Shown in pieces: positions 14,535-22,740 of a DNA stretch of 22,751 nucleotides. The notes below the pieces were generated by a model. That model searched no databases. It had not been told where the DNA came from and saw only the letters and a program-made list of their open reading frames with translations. A program made the translations under genes and the position numbers. Every line of letters starts with the position of its first letter. Position 1 is the stretch's first letter. The stretch comes from JAUVIB01 sp964424545 (lineage in GTDB: Bacteria > Calditrichota > Calditrichia > Calditrichales > Calditrichaceae): contig CAYRJN010000042.1 in assembly GCA_964424545.1 (NCBI GenBank), forward strand, positions 1 through 22,751, written 5' to 3'.

Positions 14535-17468
14535 ATGAAAAATATATTTATTCTTAGTCTTATTGCGTTATTAATTACCGGCGCTTATTCTCAGCAAACG
14601 TTGAAAATCTGTGTTCTGCGGGTTGAATTTCAAGAAGACAATGACCCCTTGACCACAGGGAACGGTCTTTTTATGATCGATTCCGTAACAACCGATCCGA
14701 ACGCCATTGACCCCGCTCCGCATGACCGTACCTATTTTAATGATCAGCTCAATGCCGCAGCCAATTATTATAAAAATGTTACTCAAAACAGATTTATAAT
14801 CGAGGGCGCCGTATTTCCTCTACAATTAAAAACGGCCTATAAACTTCCGAATAAAATGGGTTATTATAATCCGAATACGTCTCCCGAAGCGACGAATAAA
14901 GGATTAAGCCTTCTTTTTAAAGACGCTGTCGAAGCGGCAAACAGCGATCCGGATATAAATTTTTCCGATTATGATCTTGTAGTGATTTTTCATGCCGGCG
15001 TCGGAAAAGATGTCGGCGTGGATTTTGATGAAACGCCGAAGGATATTCCATCTTTATTTGTATCTGAAAAATTCTTAAAAGAATACCTTGGGGATGATTT
15101 TGACGGCGTGCCCGTTGACGGTGGAACGCATAAAGTAAAGCAAGGGATCATATTACCAGAGACGGAGAATCAAGAAGGCCTCGCTTTAGCGGTTACCGGA
15201 ATTTTTGTCAACAATATCGGCAACTATATCGATTTATACGATTTGTTCAGCCCTGAAGATCAGCGTTCGGGAGTCGGACGATTCGATTTAATGGACGCCG
15301 GTCTTTTTAATGCCAACGGTCTTATCCCTTCTCCGCCCGGAGCTTTTTCAAGGGAGCTCAAGGAGATAGATAGTCCGCTAATTATAGATACTCCGCAAAA
15401 TAATATAAAAGTCGCTCGTTTTAATTCCGACAGCGCCGCCGTATTACCGACAATAGTTCGCATACCTCTTAATGACAATGAATACTATTTAATAGAATAT
15501 CGCGGCAATTCGCACATGTTTTTAGATAGCCTGTATTATGTAGAGCTAAACGATTCGGATGACGGTAAGGTTACCTATTTGCAGGTGTTGAAAAAATATT
15601 TTCCGGAGCATATTAATGTATCCGATTCAAGCGGCGTCCTGTTGTCGGTTGACGATTATGATCTCGCTTTGCCTGGCGCAGGCATTTTAATCTGGCATAT
15701 AGATGAGAGGATTATCAATGAAAAGGCTGTTGACAATGCTATTAATAACGATCCCGAAAATCGCGGCGTGGATATTGAAGAAGCGGACGGCATTGAAGAT
15801 ATCGGTCAGTCTTACGGTTTTTGGGACGCCGGATATCAATCCGAATTGGGAACATGGCTTGATTTTTGGTATAAAGATAATCCCGCTAAATTATATAAAA
15901 ATGAATTTTCCGATAATTCAACGCCTAATACAAAAAGCAATTTAAACCGCGCATCCACATTTATTGATATTTCGGCGTTCAGCGATAACAAAACGGATGT
16001 AATGACCTTCAATTATAAACGCAATATTATTTTACCCGGCTTCCCCGTACATTTCAATGCGCGAACGGATAACGCCGTTTTATATAACATTAGCGGAGAG
16101 ATATATTCGACAAATAAAATTTTTAACTTTACCTATTTTGCAGACGGTAAAATTTTTGCCGTGAACGATGAGATGAAAGGCGTGTTTGTTGATAATAAAT
16201 ATTTAATTGCCAAAGTATCCACTGCCGAATCACAAAATTCGATTGCGCTGGCGGATTTGCAGGGCACGGGCGTTTATGACGCGTTAATCGCCGCGGGAGA
16301 CGATTCGCTTTTTGCCTTTGATTTAACGCAGATGACAACGGATTCTCTAACAGCGCGACTCTTTACTCCGCTGCGGCTGCCGGCGACAATCAGCGCTCCA
16401 ATCATCGCAAATGAAGACGGTATCTGGGCGCAATGCGCTAATGATTCCGTTTATCTTTATAATTACAACGGTTCCCTGATCAGAGCGCTAGGCTCGGGGA
16501 AAGCGGCCAAAGATTTGATTATCGCCTCAAACGGGCTGCCCGTAACCATTCCCGATTTTATGGATTATGCGGCCATAGCCTTTTTGAATAATGATGCGGA
16601 AAAAAATTTAGTCATGTACAGCCGCGTCGATAATAATATTAAAATATATGATGAGACTGTAACACAGGAAAAGAAAAGGTTTTTAATTAGCGATTCCATT
16701 ACTTCACAATTCTCGCTTGTCAATGTGGATGCCGACAGTTCCGTCGATATTTTATATACTTCCGACAATAAAATTTATGCCGTTAACAGAGAAGGCTATC
16801 CTCTTACAAATTTCCCCGTTGAAGTAGCTTTGGCGTCGGATGATTATTTTTGTTCCGTCCCTTTAATAGCCAAAAAGAAAGACGGCTCCGTACTGATTTT
16901 TGCCGCTACAAAAAAAGGCTTACTATGGGGCTTCGACGCCGGAGGCGCTCCGTTAAAAGATTTTCCGCTCAATACGGGCGGAGGTTTAATGGAATCGTCT
17001 ATATCGTTATGGGAGAATAGGAAAGGATATGTTATCTCTGCCGTCACTATAAACGGTAATTTATACGCTTGGCAGCTTCCCTATGATAAAGGAACATTAA
17101 CCATTTTATGGGGATCAACCAATTTGGCCGGTAACAATAACGCTTTATTGAGTAAGTCAAGCCTCGCTCCGGCGTCGGGTTCGAGTTTGCTGCCGGAAAA
17201 CAGAGCCTATAATTATCCAAACCCCAATACGGGAAACAGTACAACGATCCGCTATTATTTAAAAGAGAATGCCCATGTTATTATCCGTATATTAGATACG
17301 GCCGGTGATTTGGTAGAGCAATTTGATGGGCCGGGTTTCGGAGGCGTGGATAATGAAATAGCTTGGAATGTGACCAACATTGCTTCGGGTATTTATTTGT
17401 GTCAGATTGAGGCTAAAACGACAACGGAAACGGTTAATCGCATTATTAAAATAATGGTTGTTCATTAA
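14535..17468 (+). CDS. Exported M6-protease-like protein, degenerate active site, T9SS sorting domain
   Basis: This is a 977-residue secreted protein. A signal peptide ends near residue 19 ('GAYSQ|Q'). Residues about 22–480 resemble M6 (immune inhibitor A-like) metalloproteases, with 'YDLVVIFHAG', 'GVGRFDLMDAG', 'LIWHIDE' and 'EEADGIEDIGQ'. Where the family has AHExxH, this protein reads 'VNNIGN' (Asn226, Asn227, Asn230). All zinc-binding and catalytic residues of that motif are therefore replaced, and it is probably an inactive protease. Residues about 510–880 look like an FG-GAP/PQQ-type β-propeller ('NKIYAVNREGYPLTNFPV'). Residues 893–977 are a type A T9SS sorting domain, from 'NYPNPNTGNSTTIRY' to 'GIYLCQIEA'. 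The next gene starts two bases after the stop, so they share a transcript. Confidence 0.85.
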   Translation: MKNIFILSLIALLITGAYSQQTLKICVLRVEFQEDNDPLTTGNGLFMIDSVTTDPNAIDPAPHDRTYFNDQLNAAANYYKNVTQNRFIIEGAVFPLQLKTAYKLPNKMGYYNPNTSPEATNKGLSLLFKDAVEAANSDPDINFSDYDLVVIFHAGVGKDVGVDFDETPKDIPSLFVSEKFLKEYLGDDFDGVPVDGGTHKVKQGIILPETENQEGLALAVTGIFVNNIGNYIDLYDLFSPEDQRSGVGRFDLMDAGLFNANGLIPSPPGAFSRELKEIDSPLIIDTPQNNIKVARFNSDSAAVLPTIVRIPLNDNEYYLIEYRGNSHMFLDSLYYVELNDSDDGKVTYLQVLKKYFPEHINVSDSSGVLLSVDDYDLALPGAGILIWHIDERIINEKAVDNAINNDPENRGVDIEEADGIEDIGQSYGFWDAGYQSELGTWLDFWYKDNPAKLYKNEFSDNSTPNTKSNLNRASTFIDISAFSDNKTDVMTFNYKRNIILPGFPVHFNARTDNAVLYNISGEIYSTNKIFNFTYFADGKIFAVNDEMKGVFVDNKYLIAKVSTAESQNSIALADLQGTGVYDALIAAGDDSLFAFDLTQMTTDSLTARLFTPLRLPATISAPIIANEDGIWAQCANDSVYLYNYNGSLIRALGSGKAAKDLIIASNGLPVTIPDFMDYAAIAFLNNDAEKNLVMYSRVDNNIKIYDETVTQEKKRFLISDSITSQFSLVNVDADSSVDILYTSDNKIYAVNREGYPLTNFPVEVALASDDYFCSVPLIAKKKDGSVLIFAATKKGLLWGFDAGGAPLKDFPLNTGGGLMESSISLWENRKGYVISAVTINGNLYAWQLPYDKGTLTILWGSTNLAGNNNALLSKSSLAPASGSSLLPENRAYNYPNPNTGNSTTIRYYLKENAHVIIRILDTAGDLVEQFDGPGFGGVDNEIAWNVTNIASGIYLCQIEAKTTTETVNRIIKIMVVH

Positions 17469-17470
17469 TT

Positions 17471-20400
17471 ATGAGAAAAACAGTTCAGGGAATTCTGCTT
17501 TCATTAATAATCCTCTTGCCTTATTCCGTAAAGGCGCAATTTTTTGAATATAATCACTCGGAAATTAAATGGCGCACTTTTGAAACGGAACATTTTGTTA
17601 TACATTTTTATTATGGAACGGAGCGATCGGCCTTTTTGGTGGCTCAAATAGCCGAAGATATATATCCTCATGTTACAGGCCTTTATAATTATCGTCCGAA
17701 AAAAAAAGTGCATTTTATCATTAAAGATATTGACGATTATTCCAACGGCGGATCCTTTTTCTTCGATAATAAGATTGAAATTTGGGCGTCAAATTTAGAT
17801 TATATCATGCGCGGCACCAAAAACTGGCTGCGCGATGTGGTAACCCATGAATTTACGCACATGGTCTCCATACAAGCCATGGAAAAAACGAATAATACTT
17901 TTCCTTTCGGTTTCTTTCAATTGTTTGCCTATGAAAAAGAACGGCGTAGAGATGTAGTGCGCGGTTTTCCCAATGTGATTGTATCGTATCCCTTAAGTTC
18001 TATCAATCTGCCCGTCTGGTTTGCGGAAGGAACGGCGCAGCATCAGGCCGATAGCAGTCGCTATGATTATCGCGACGCGCATCGAGAAATGATTTTACGC
18101 GATAGGATTCTTAGTAATAGGCTGCTGACTTTAAATGAAATGAGCGTTTTCGGAAAAGGCAGCAATGGCAATGAATCTTCTTATAATCAGGGATTTTCGT
18201 TTGTTAATTATCTTTCCGACCGGTTCGGGGAGCATATTCTGGAAAAAATTGCCAAAACATCGGCAAAATGGTCTTCATATACTTTCCGCGGCGTTGTAAA
18301 AAGCGCTACGGGCGTGGATATTGACACATTATATCATAATTGGAAAGATTCTCTTGAAACCGTTTATACAAATCGAACGCGAGTAATTCGCAAACATTTG
18401 GTAACGGGCGATCCCGTAGAGACCGAAGGAGATGCCGATATCTATCCCATATGGTCCCCGGATGGTAAAAAAATCGCCTATATTTCTAATCAGGGAAAAG
18501 ATTATTTCGGACAGAATTTTTTGGTAGTCTATGATTTGAAAAGCGGATTTAAAGAGAGAAAAACAGCCGATATTTCTTCTTCAATAACCTGGTCTCCGGA
18601 CGGACGATATATTGCCTATGCGCGCCAGGTTGCCAATATGAATAATTCCAAGTATCGCGATATCTTCTTATACGATTTGGAGAAAGATAAAGAGATTAGA
18701 CTTACAAAAGGTTTGCGTGGTTCCAATCCCGATTTTAGTCACGATGGCAAAAAGATCGTTTTTATAAGCGAAACGAACGGTTTAAATCAATTAAATATCT
18801 ATAAACTTCCCGAAAATTTAAAGGATAAATTCAGCGGAGTTGTATATTTCAATATAGAAACGGGCGTAATGCAAAAACCCAAACCGCAAAATTTGTACCA
18901 ATATCGCGAAGTAAAATTTCGTTCCGGTTTAATGGAACAGTTGATGGCTTGCAAAGACAGCCGGCAAATATATCATCCGCGCTGGTTTAACGGAGATAAA
19001 AAAATTATTTTTGATACGGCAATTTCCTATGGACGCAATCTTGGGCAATATGATTTGCAGACAAAAAAGTTTTCTATGTTTATGAGCGGTAAAGAGGAGC
19101 TGCGATATCCCGTTTTTCAGCCGGGTAAGCCGATTTTATACTATTCCTCAAGCGCTACGGGAATAACCAATATTTATCGCTATAATCTTGAGACGGGCGA
19201 GAAAGAGATTGTAACCAACGTAACCGGCGGGGCCATGATGCCCGCTGTAGACGCGCAGGGCAATTTGGTATATGCTTGTTATGAAGAGATCGGATATCAT
19301 ATATTTAAAATAGATAATCCTCGGCCCGTGCCGCAGCGATATTGCGTTTATCAACAAAATTATCTTGAAACGGTTCCAGATAAAAATTATGACGATTCTG
19401 TCGTCCAAACGCACGAATCTGCGCCTTATAAACGCAAATTTACCGGCTTTCATATTTTACCGCGTATTTTAATCGATTACGGCACGTTTAAACCGGGATT
19501 ATATCTCACCTCTTCGGATGTGTTGAATAAATATAATTTGGTGGCGGGCGCCGCCGTAAATTTTCAGGGAGATTATGATCTTTACGGTTATTTTGATATA
19601 AAAACGTTCAGTCAAACGCTGTTCATCGAAGCCTATAACTCTTCCGCGAGTATTCAGGATTCCTTTACAATTGATCGCGGTTACAAATTACATTTTGAGC
19701 GTGAAGCCAATTTTAATTTAACGGAAGTGCGCATCGGTATGTCCGGTCGGATATTTGATAAATTCGATTATAGTTTGGCCTGGGTTTACAGTAATTACGA
19801 GGCTAAATTGGATCCGACGCAGGCAAAGGGGCCGGACGGCTGGATATATATTCCCGTTATTCGCTATCGTTACCTAAACGGCAATGCCATAGAGCTTAAT
19901 GTTTCAAGCGATATGATTAAACACGATCGCAACTCCGATATAAGCCCGTCAGGAGGACGATTTGTCCACTTCAAATACGGGTTGGAGTTTCAGGATTTTT
20001 TGGACGGATTTGCCACCGATCGTAATCTCGGGCTCGAACAATATACAAAATACAAATATAATCTATTTTCTTTGGAATGGGAAGAGTATTTTAAAAATCC
20101 TTTCATTAAAAATCATTCTCTTAGCGTGCGTTTTAAAGGCGGTTATATTGATCGCCCCATTGACAGTTTTTTTTACTTTTATGCCGGCGGTATTCTCGGT
20201 ATGCGCGGCTATTCCTATTATGCAATCGGCGGCTTAAAAAAGCTGATTGTAACGGGAAATTATCGTTTTCCGATTTTTAACCACATAGACAAAAAACTGG
20301 GACATCTCTATTTTGATAAATTTTATGTGGGGCTGTTTTATGATTGGGGTAATGCCTGGGATGAAAATAAATTGGCTGTTTTTGATTTTAAGCAGGATGT

Positions 20401-20611
20401 GGGCCTGGAATTGCGCTTATCAACTTTTTCCTTTAATTTATTTCCGACGAAGTTCTTTTTTGAAATGGCTTGGCCTATGAAAAAAGCGCGCTATCTTGAC
20501 GTTCAATATCCTCAGGAAATACGGTATTATTTCGGCGCTCTTTTCGAATTTGACCTTCGGGAACGGGTTAACGGAATGTTGAGTAAATCTCATAGAAACA
20601 GACTATTTTAA
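17471..20611 (+). CDS. HExxH peptidase–TolB propeller–outer-membrane barrel fusion
   Basis: This is a 1046-residue envelope protein with a signal peptide ending 'SVKAQ|F'. Residues about 25–290 form a gluzincin-type (peptidase MA-like) domain: 'HEFTH' at 126–130 gives two zinc ligands and the catalytic Glu127, and 'WFAEGTAQ' gives the third ligand, Glu186. Residues about 320–600 are TolB/PD40 propeller repeats ('WSPDGKKIAYIS', 'WSPDGRYIAYA', 'FSHDGKKIVFIS'). Residues about 655–1046 are an Omp85/surface-antigen-like β-barrel with the 'GGILGMRGYSYY' motif (MRGY at 911–914) and 'NYRFPIF'. It ends in phenylalanine. I see no POTRA domain between propeller and barrel. In the Omp85 topology the N-terminal domains would face the periplasm. 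The substrate is unknown. Confidence 0.85.
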   Translation: MRKTVQGILLSLIILLPYSVKAQFFEYNHSEIKWRTFETEHFVIHFYYGTERSAFLVAQIAEDIYPHVTGLYNYRPKKKVHFIIKDIDDYSNGGSFFFDNKIEIWASNLDYIMRGTKNWLRDVVTHEFTHMVSIQAMEKTNNTFPFGFFQLFAYEKERRRDVVRGFPNVIVSYPLSSINLPVWFAEGTAQHQADSSRYDYRDAHREMILRDRILSNRLLTLNEMSVFGKGSNGNESSYNQGFSFVNYLSDRFGEHILEKIAKTSAKWSSYTFRGVVKSATGVDIDTLYHNWKDSLETVYTNRTRVIRKHLVTGDPVETEGDADIYPIWSPDGKKIAYISNQGKDYFGQNFLVVYDLKSGFKERKTADISSSITWSPDGRYIAYARQVANMNNSKYRDIFLYDLEKDKEIRLTKGLRGSNPDFSHDGKKIVFISETNGLNQLNIYKLPENLKDKFSGVVYFNIETGVMQKPKPQNLYQYREVKFRSGLMEQLMACKDSRQIYHPRWFNGDKKIIFDTAISYGRNLGQYDLQTKKFSMFMSGKEELRYPVFQPGKPILYYSSSATGITNIYRYNLETGEKEIVTNVTGGAMMPAVDAQGNLVYACYEEIGYHIFKIDNPRPVPQRYCVYQQNYLETVPDKNYDDSVVQTHESAPYKRKFTGFHILPRILIDYGTFKPGLYLTSSDVLNKYNLVAGAAVNFQGDYDLYGYFDIKTFSQTLFIEAYNSSASIQDSFTIDRGYKLHFEREANFNLTEVRIGMSGRIFDKFDYSLAWVYSNYEAKLDPTQAKGPDGWIYIPVIRYRYLNGNAIELNVSSDMIKHDRNSDISPSGGRFVHFKYGLEFQDFLDGFATDRNLGLEQYTKYKYNLFSLEWEEYFKNPFIKNHSLSVRFKGGYIDRPIDSFFYFYAGGILGMRGYSYYAIGGLKKLIVTGNYRFPIFNHIDKKLGHLYFDKFYVGLFYDWGNAWDENKLAVFDFKQDVGLELRLSTFSFNLFPTKFFFEMAWPMKKARYLDVQYPQEIRYYFGALFEFDLRERVNGMLSKSHRNRLF

Positions 20612-20626
20612 TTTTAAGGAAAAATC

Positions 20627-21496
20627 ATGTATAGGTTTCTTTTGATTGTATTTTTGCTGCCGCTTAGCGTTTTAAGCGAAGTTAATAAAGAATCGTCTCC
20701 AATCCCTTTTAATGAAAAAAAATTCGAGCTCAGCCACTCTTTTTCCGACAGCGCCTCCATAACGACCGCAAGAGCGGTCAATGATAAAAATAAATCGGTT
20801 GGGTTGGCCGCTTTTTTTTCCGCCGTAATACCGGGAGCCGGTGAATTTTACAGCAAAGCGTATTTACGCGGAGCGCTCTTTCTTGGTATCGAAGCCGGAT
20901 TGTGGAGCGGTTATTTTATTTACGAAAATAAAGGCGACGATATGGACGCGACCATGCGCGCTTTTGGAGACGAGCATTGGTTGGAACGTAAATATTGGGC
21001 CAAGGTTTATAACGACGCCGTAAATGCAGGGATTTGGCAAGGCGATCCGTTAATTCTGGAGGACGCTCCGCCGCCGGGTTCAAAACAGATATCGGAAGCC
21101 GATTATAATCGATATATTTCCTATTTTCAAAAGCTGCAATATAATCCGGAGTTAGGCTACACGCACCAACTGCCCGATTCCAAAACGCAGCAGTATTATG
21201 AAATGATCTATAAATATCAACATCAGTTCGGCATTGGCTGGGATGACGGCAGTACGGCGGAACATTTAAGCCCTAACGTGGTTAAATATCGCGATATGCG
21301 CAATCAAAGCAACGATTATTATCAGGACGCCACCACAATGGTTAATCTTGTGCTTCTTAATCATCTTTTAAGCGCTTTTGACGCGGCTTTTGCCGCAAGG
21401 AAATACAACAGAACGGTGAATTTTTCTTTGAGAGCTTATCCACAATATGTGGGTAGAGAATTAGTAGGTATTTACGGTGTTCATGTTAGCTGGTAA
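20627..21496 (+). CDS. DUF5683-like exported membrane protein, paralogue 1
   Basis: This is a 289-residue protein of unknown function. It has a likely signal peptide (MYRFLLIVFLLPLSVLS|E). Around residues 57–98 is a hydrophobic block, 'KSVGLAAFFSAVIPGAGEFY' then 'LRGALFLGIEAGLWSGYF', which resembles the PGxGxxY hallmark of DUF5683. A Tyr/Asp-rich middle part leads to a second hydrophobic helix, 'NLVLLNHLLSAFDAAFAARK'. The protein ends with a strand-like tail ('GIYGVHVSW'). AAGGA lies just before the ATG. It follows the barrel protein by 15 bases and is likely its operon partner. The same architecture recurs in the gene at 21805. Confidence 0.85.
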   Translation: MYRFLLIVFLLPLSVLSEVNKESSPIPFNEKKFELSHSFSDSASITTARAVNDKNKSVGLAAFFSAVIPGAGEFYSKAYLRGALFLGIEAGLWSGYFIYENKGDDMDATMRAFGDEHWLERKYWAKVYNDAVNAGIWQGDPLILEDAPPPGSKQISEADYNRYISYFQKLQYNPELGYTHQLPDSKTQQYYEMIYKYQHQFGIGWDDGSTAEHLSPNVVKYRDMRNQSNDYYQDATTMVNLVLLNHLLSAFDAAFAARKYNRTVNFSLRAYPQYVGRELVGIYGVHVSW

Positions 21497-21537
21497 TTCG
21501 ATTAAAAATAACCCTGTATTTATTTATGTGATCGAAT

Positions 21538-21559
21538 TGATTCGCAACGAATTATTTTT
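21538..21559 (+). terminator. Terminator-like hairpin after DUF5683-like paralogue 1
   Basis: TGATTCG (21538–21544) pairs with CGAATTA (21548–21554) over seven positions with one G·U and a three-base loop. Five T's follow (21555–21559). It lies 42 bases after the stop. The stem is AT-rich, so it may be weak. Confidence 0.4.
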
Positions 21560-21621
21560 GAAAAAATTATGAAACCGCATTAAGAAAAAAACTCGGTAAA
21601 TTGATTAATGGGAAGCGGGCG

Positions 21622-21648
21622 TCCGTAAAATCGTGCCATTTTTACGGA
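21622..21648. repeat. Perfect 9-bp inverted repeat
   Basis: TCCGTAAAA (21622–21630) and TTTTACGGA (21640–21648) are perfectly complementary around a nine-base spacer. No T-run follows. It could be an operator for a dimeric regulator, or an RNA hairpin; the sequence does not decide. Confidence 0.4.
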
Positions 21649-21726
21649 AGCAGAAATCTAAACTTTCGGCGATAGGAAATATTTACAGATTCTAAAATGA
21701 CAAAATTGAGAATGTTAAAAAAAAGA

Positions 21727-21772
21727 ATACCGGAAAATATCTAAAATATATATATTTTTGAAATTCCGATAC
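21727..21772. promoter_or_regulatory. Nested AT-rich palindrome upstream of paralogue 2
   Basis: A perfect 16-base palindrome, AAAATATATATATTTT (21743–21758), sits inside outer arms CGGAA (21731–21735) and TTCCG (21764–21768). The outer arms extend further with one mismatch. The whole dyad lies 33–78 bases before the second DUF5683-like gene, a position suited to an operator or promoter element. This role is inferred from symmetry and position. Confidence 0.35.
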
Positions 21773-21804
21773 TATTAAAAAAATCGACAGGTTGGAAAAA
21801 GACA

Positions 21805-22548
21805 ATGTTAAAAATTATTCCGGCGCTAATTTTGCTGTTTCTTTTGAATGGGCGATTAAGCGCTCAGCAGAACGTTGAAATACCCTTTCATAATTTGTAT
21901 GCTGATAATATGTACAGCAATAATTTGGCAAAGTTGGATTTGTCCGATACAACGGGAAAAACAAAAAATGATAATAAAAAATCGGTAGGCAAAGCGGCGC
22001 TTTTTAGTCTGTTGATTCCGGGCGGAGGAGAATACTATATGGGCGCAACGGGACAGGCTAAAGTCTTTTTTGCTATAGAAGTTCTTTTATGGGGAGGTTT
22101 ATTTGCCAATAAATGGTATGTCGGCACGCTTGAAGATGATTATAAAACTTATGCGGTGCAATATGCCTCTGTTGAGCGTGATGGAAAAGATGATTATTAC
22201 TGGGTCAATATAGGTAAATTTAATACTATATACGATTATAACACACAACGTGCCAGAGATCGAAACTTTAATGAGATGTATACGGATACCGATAAGTACT
22301 ATTGGAGCTGGCAATCGAAAAATAATCGTATAACCTATGATGGCAAGCGGCTGAATGCAGAAAATAAAAGCGGGAACGACGTCTATTTTTATTCGGCTAT
22401 TTTATTAAATCATTTTGTCAGCGTCATAAATGCTATACGGCTCGCTCGTAAACACAATAAAACACTTTCGTGGCGAATAGATGTAAAGACCTATGTGGAT
22501 GCCGAAAACAGTTATTACTACGGACTCTCTTTTTGCAAACATTTTTAA
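21805..22548 (+). CDS. DUF5683-like exported membrane protein, paralogue 2
   Basis: This is a 247-residue protein of unknown function, with signal peptide MLKIIPALILLFLLNGRLSAQ. It shares with its upstream neighbour the block 'KSVGKAALFSLLIPGGGEYY' and the following hydrophobic helix 'AKVFFAIEVLLWGGLF'. It also shares a Tyr-rich middle region and the C-terminal 'LLNHFVSVINAIRLARKHNKTL'. It lacks the Pro-rich insertion of the first paralogue and is about 40 residues shorter. Divergence is high apart from these blocks, so the duplication looks old or the genes diverged quickly. A purine-rich GGAAAAAG precedes the ATG. It has its own upstream regulatory gap. Confidence 0.82.
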   Translation: MLKIIPALILLFLLNGRLSAQQNVEIPFHNLYADNMYSNNLAKLDLSDTTGKTKNDNKKSVGKAALFSLLIPGGGEYYMGATGQAKVFFAIEVLLWGGLFANKWYVGTLEDDYKTYAVQYASVERDGKDDYYWVNIGKFNTIYDYNTQRARDRNFNEMYTDTDKYYWSWQSKNNRITYDGKRLNAENKSGNDVYFYSAILLNHFVSVINAIRLARKHNKTLSWRIDVKTYVDAENSYYYGLSFCKHF

Positions 22549-22578
22549 TACGACCAATTATTCTCCTGATTTAGACAA

Positions 22579-22602
22579 GCGCCGATAAAGGCGCCGTTTA
22601 TC
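22579..22602. repeat. Overlapping inverted repeats downstream of the last gene
   Basis: GCGCC (22579–22583) can pair with GGCGC (22590–22594). Alternatively GATAAA (22584–22589) can pair with TTTATC (22597–22602). The two hairpins are mutually exclusive. Lying 31 bases after the last stop, the structure might be a terminator, but only a short T-run follows. Confidence 0.3.
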
Positions 22603-22734
22603 CGTCTCATATGCGTTTTTAAGGAACGTTTGAACTATCATTGTCAAACAGACCACCTTTTCAAATGTTTTTATCGGGAATTAGAATTTTTACTTTTACC
22701 AAAACTGAGCGATTTATTTTAGATTGAAGATATT

Positions 22735-22740
22735 TTGACA
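22735..22740 (+). promoter_or_regulatory. Possible -35 box at the right edge
   Basis: A perfect TTGACA stands 11 bases before the window ends, in an AT-rich non-coding stretch. A matching -10 box would fall outside the window, so this cannot be confirmed here. Confidence 0.2.

Larger units (their letters stand above)
21497..21804. other. Non-coding gap between the two DUF5683-like paralogues
   Basis: No gene is present in these 308 bases. They contain an 8-bp dyad AATTCGAT/ATCGAATT starting at the preceding stop codon (21495–21538), a terminator-like hairpin (21538–21559), a perfect 9-bp hairpin (21622–21648), and an AT-rich nested palindrome (21727–21772). A promoter for the second paralogue probably lies here, but I cannot assign clear -35/-10 boxes. 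The base composition is markedly more AT-rich than the flanking genes. Confidence 0.7.
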
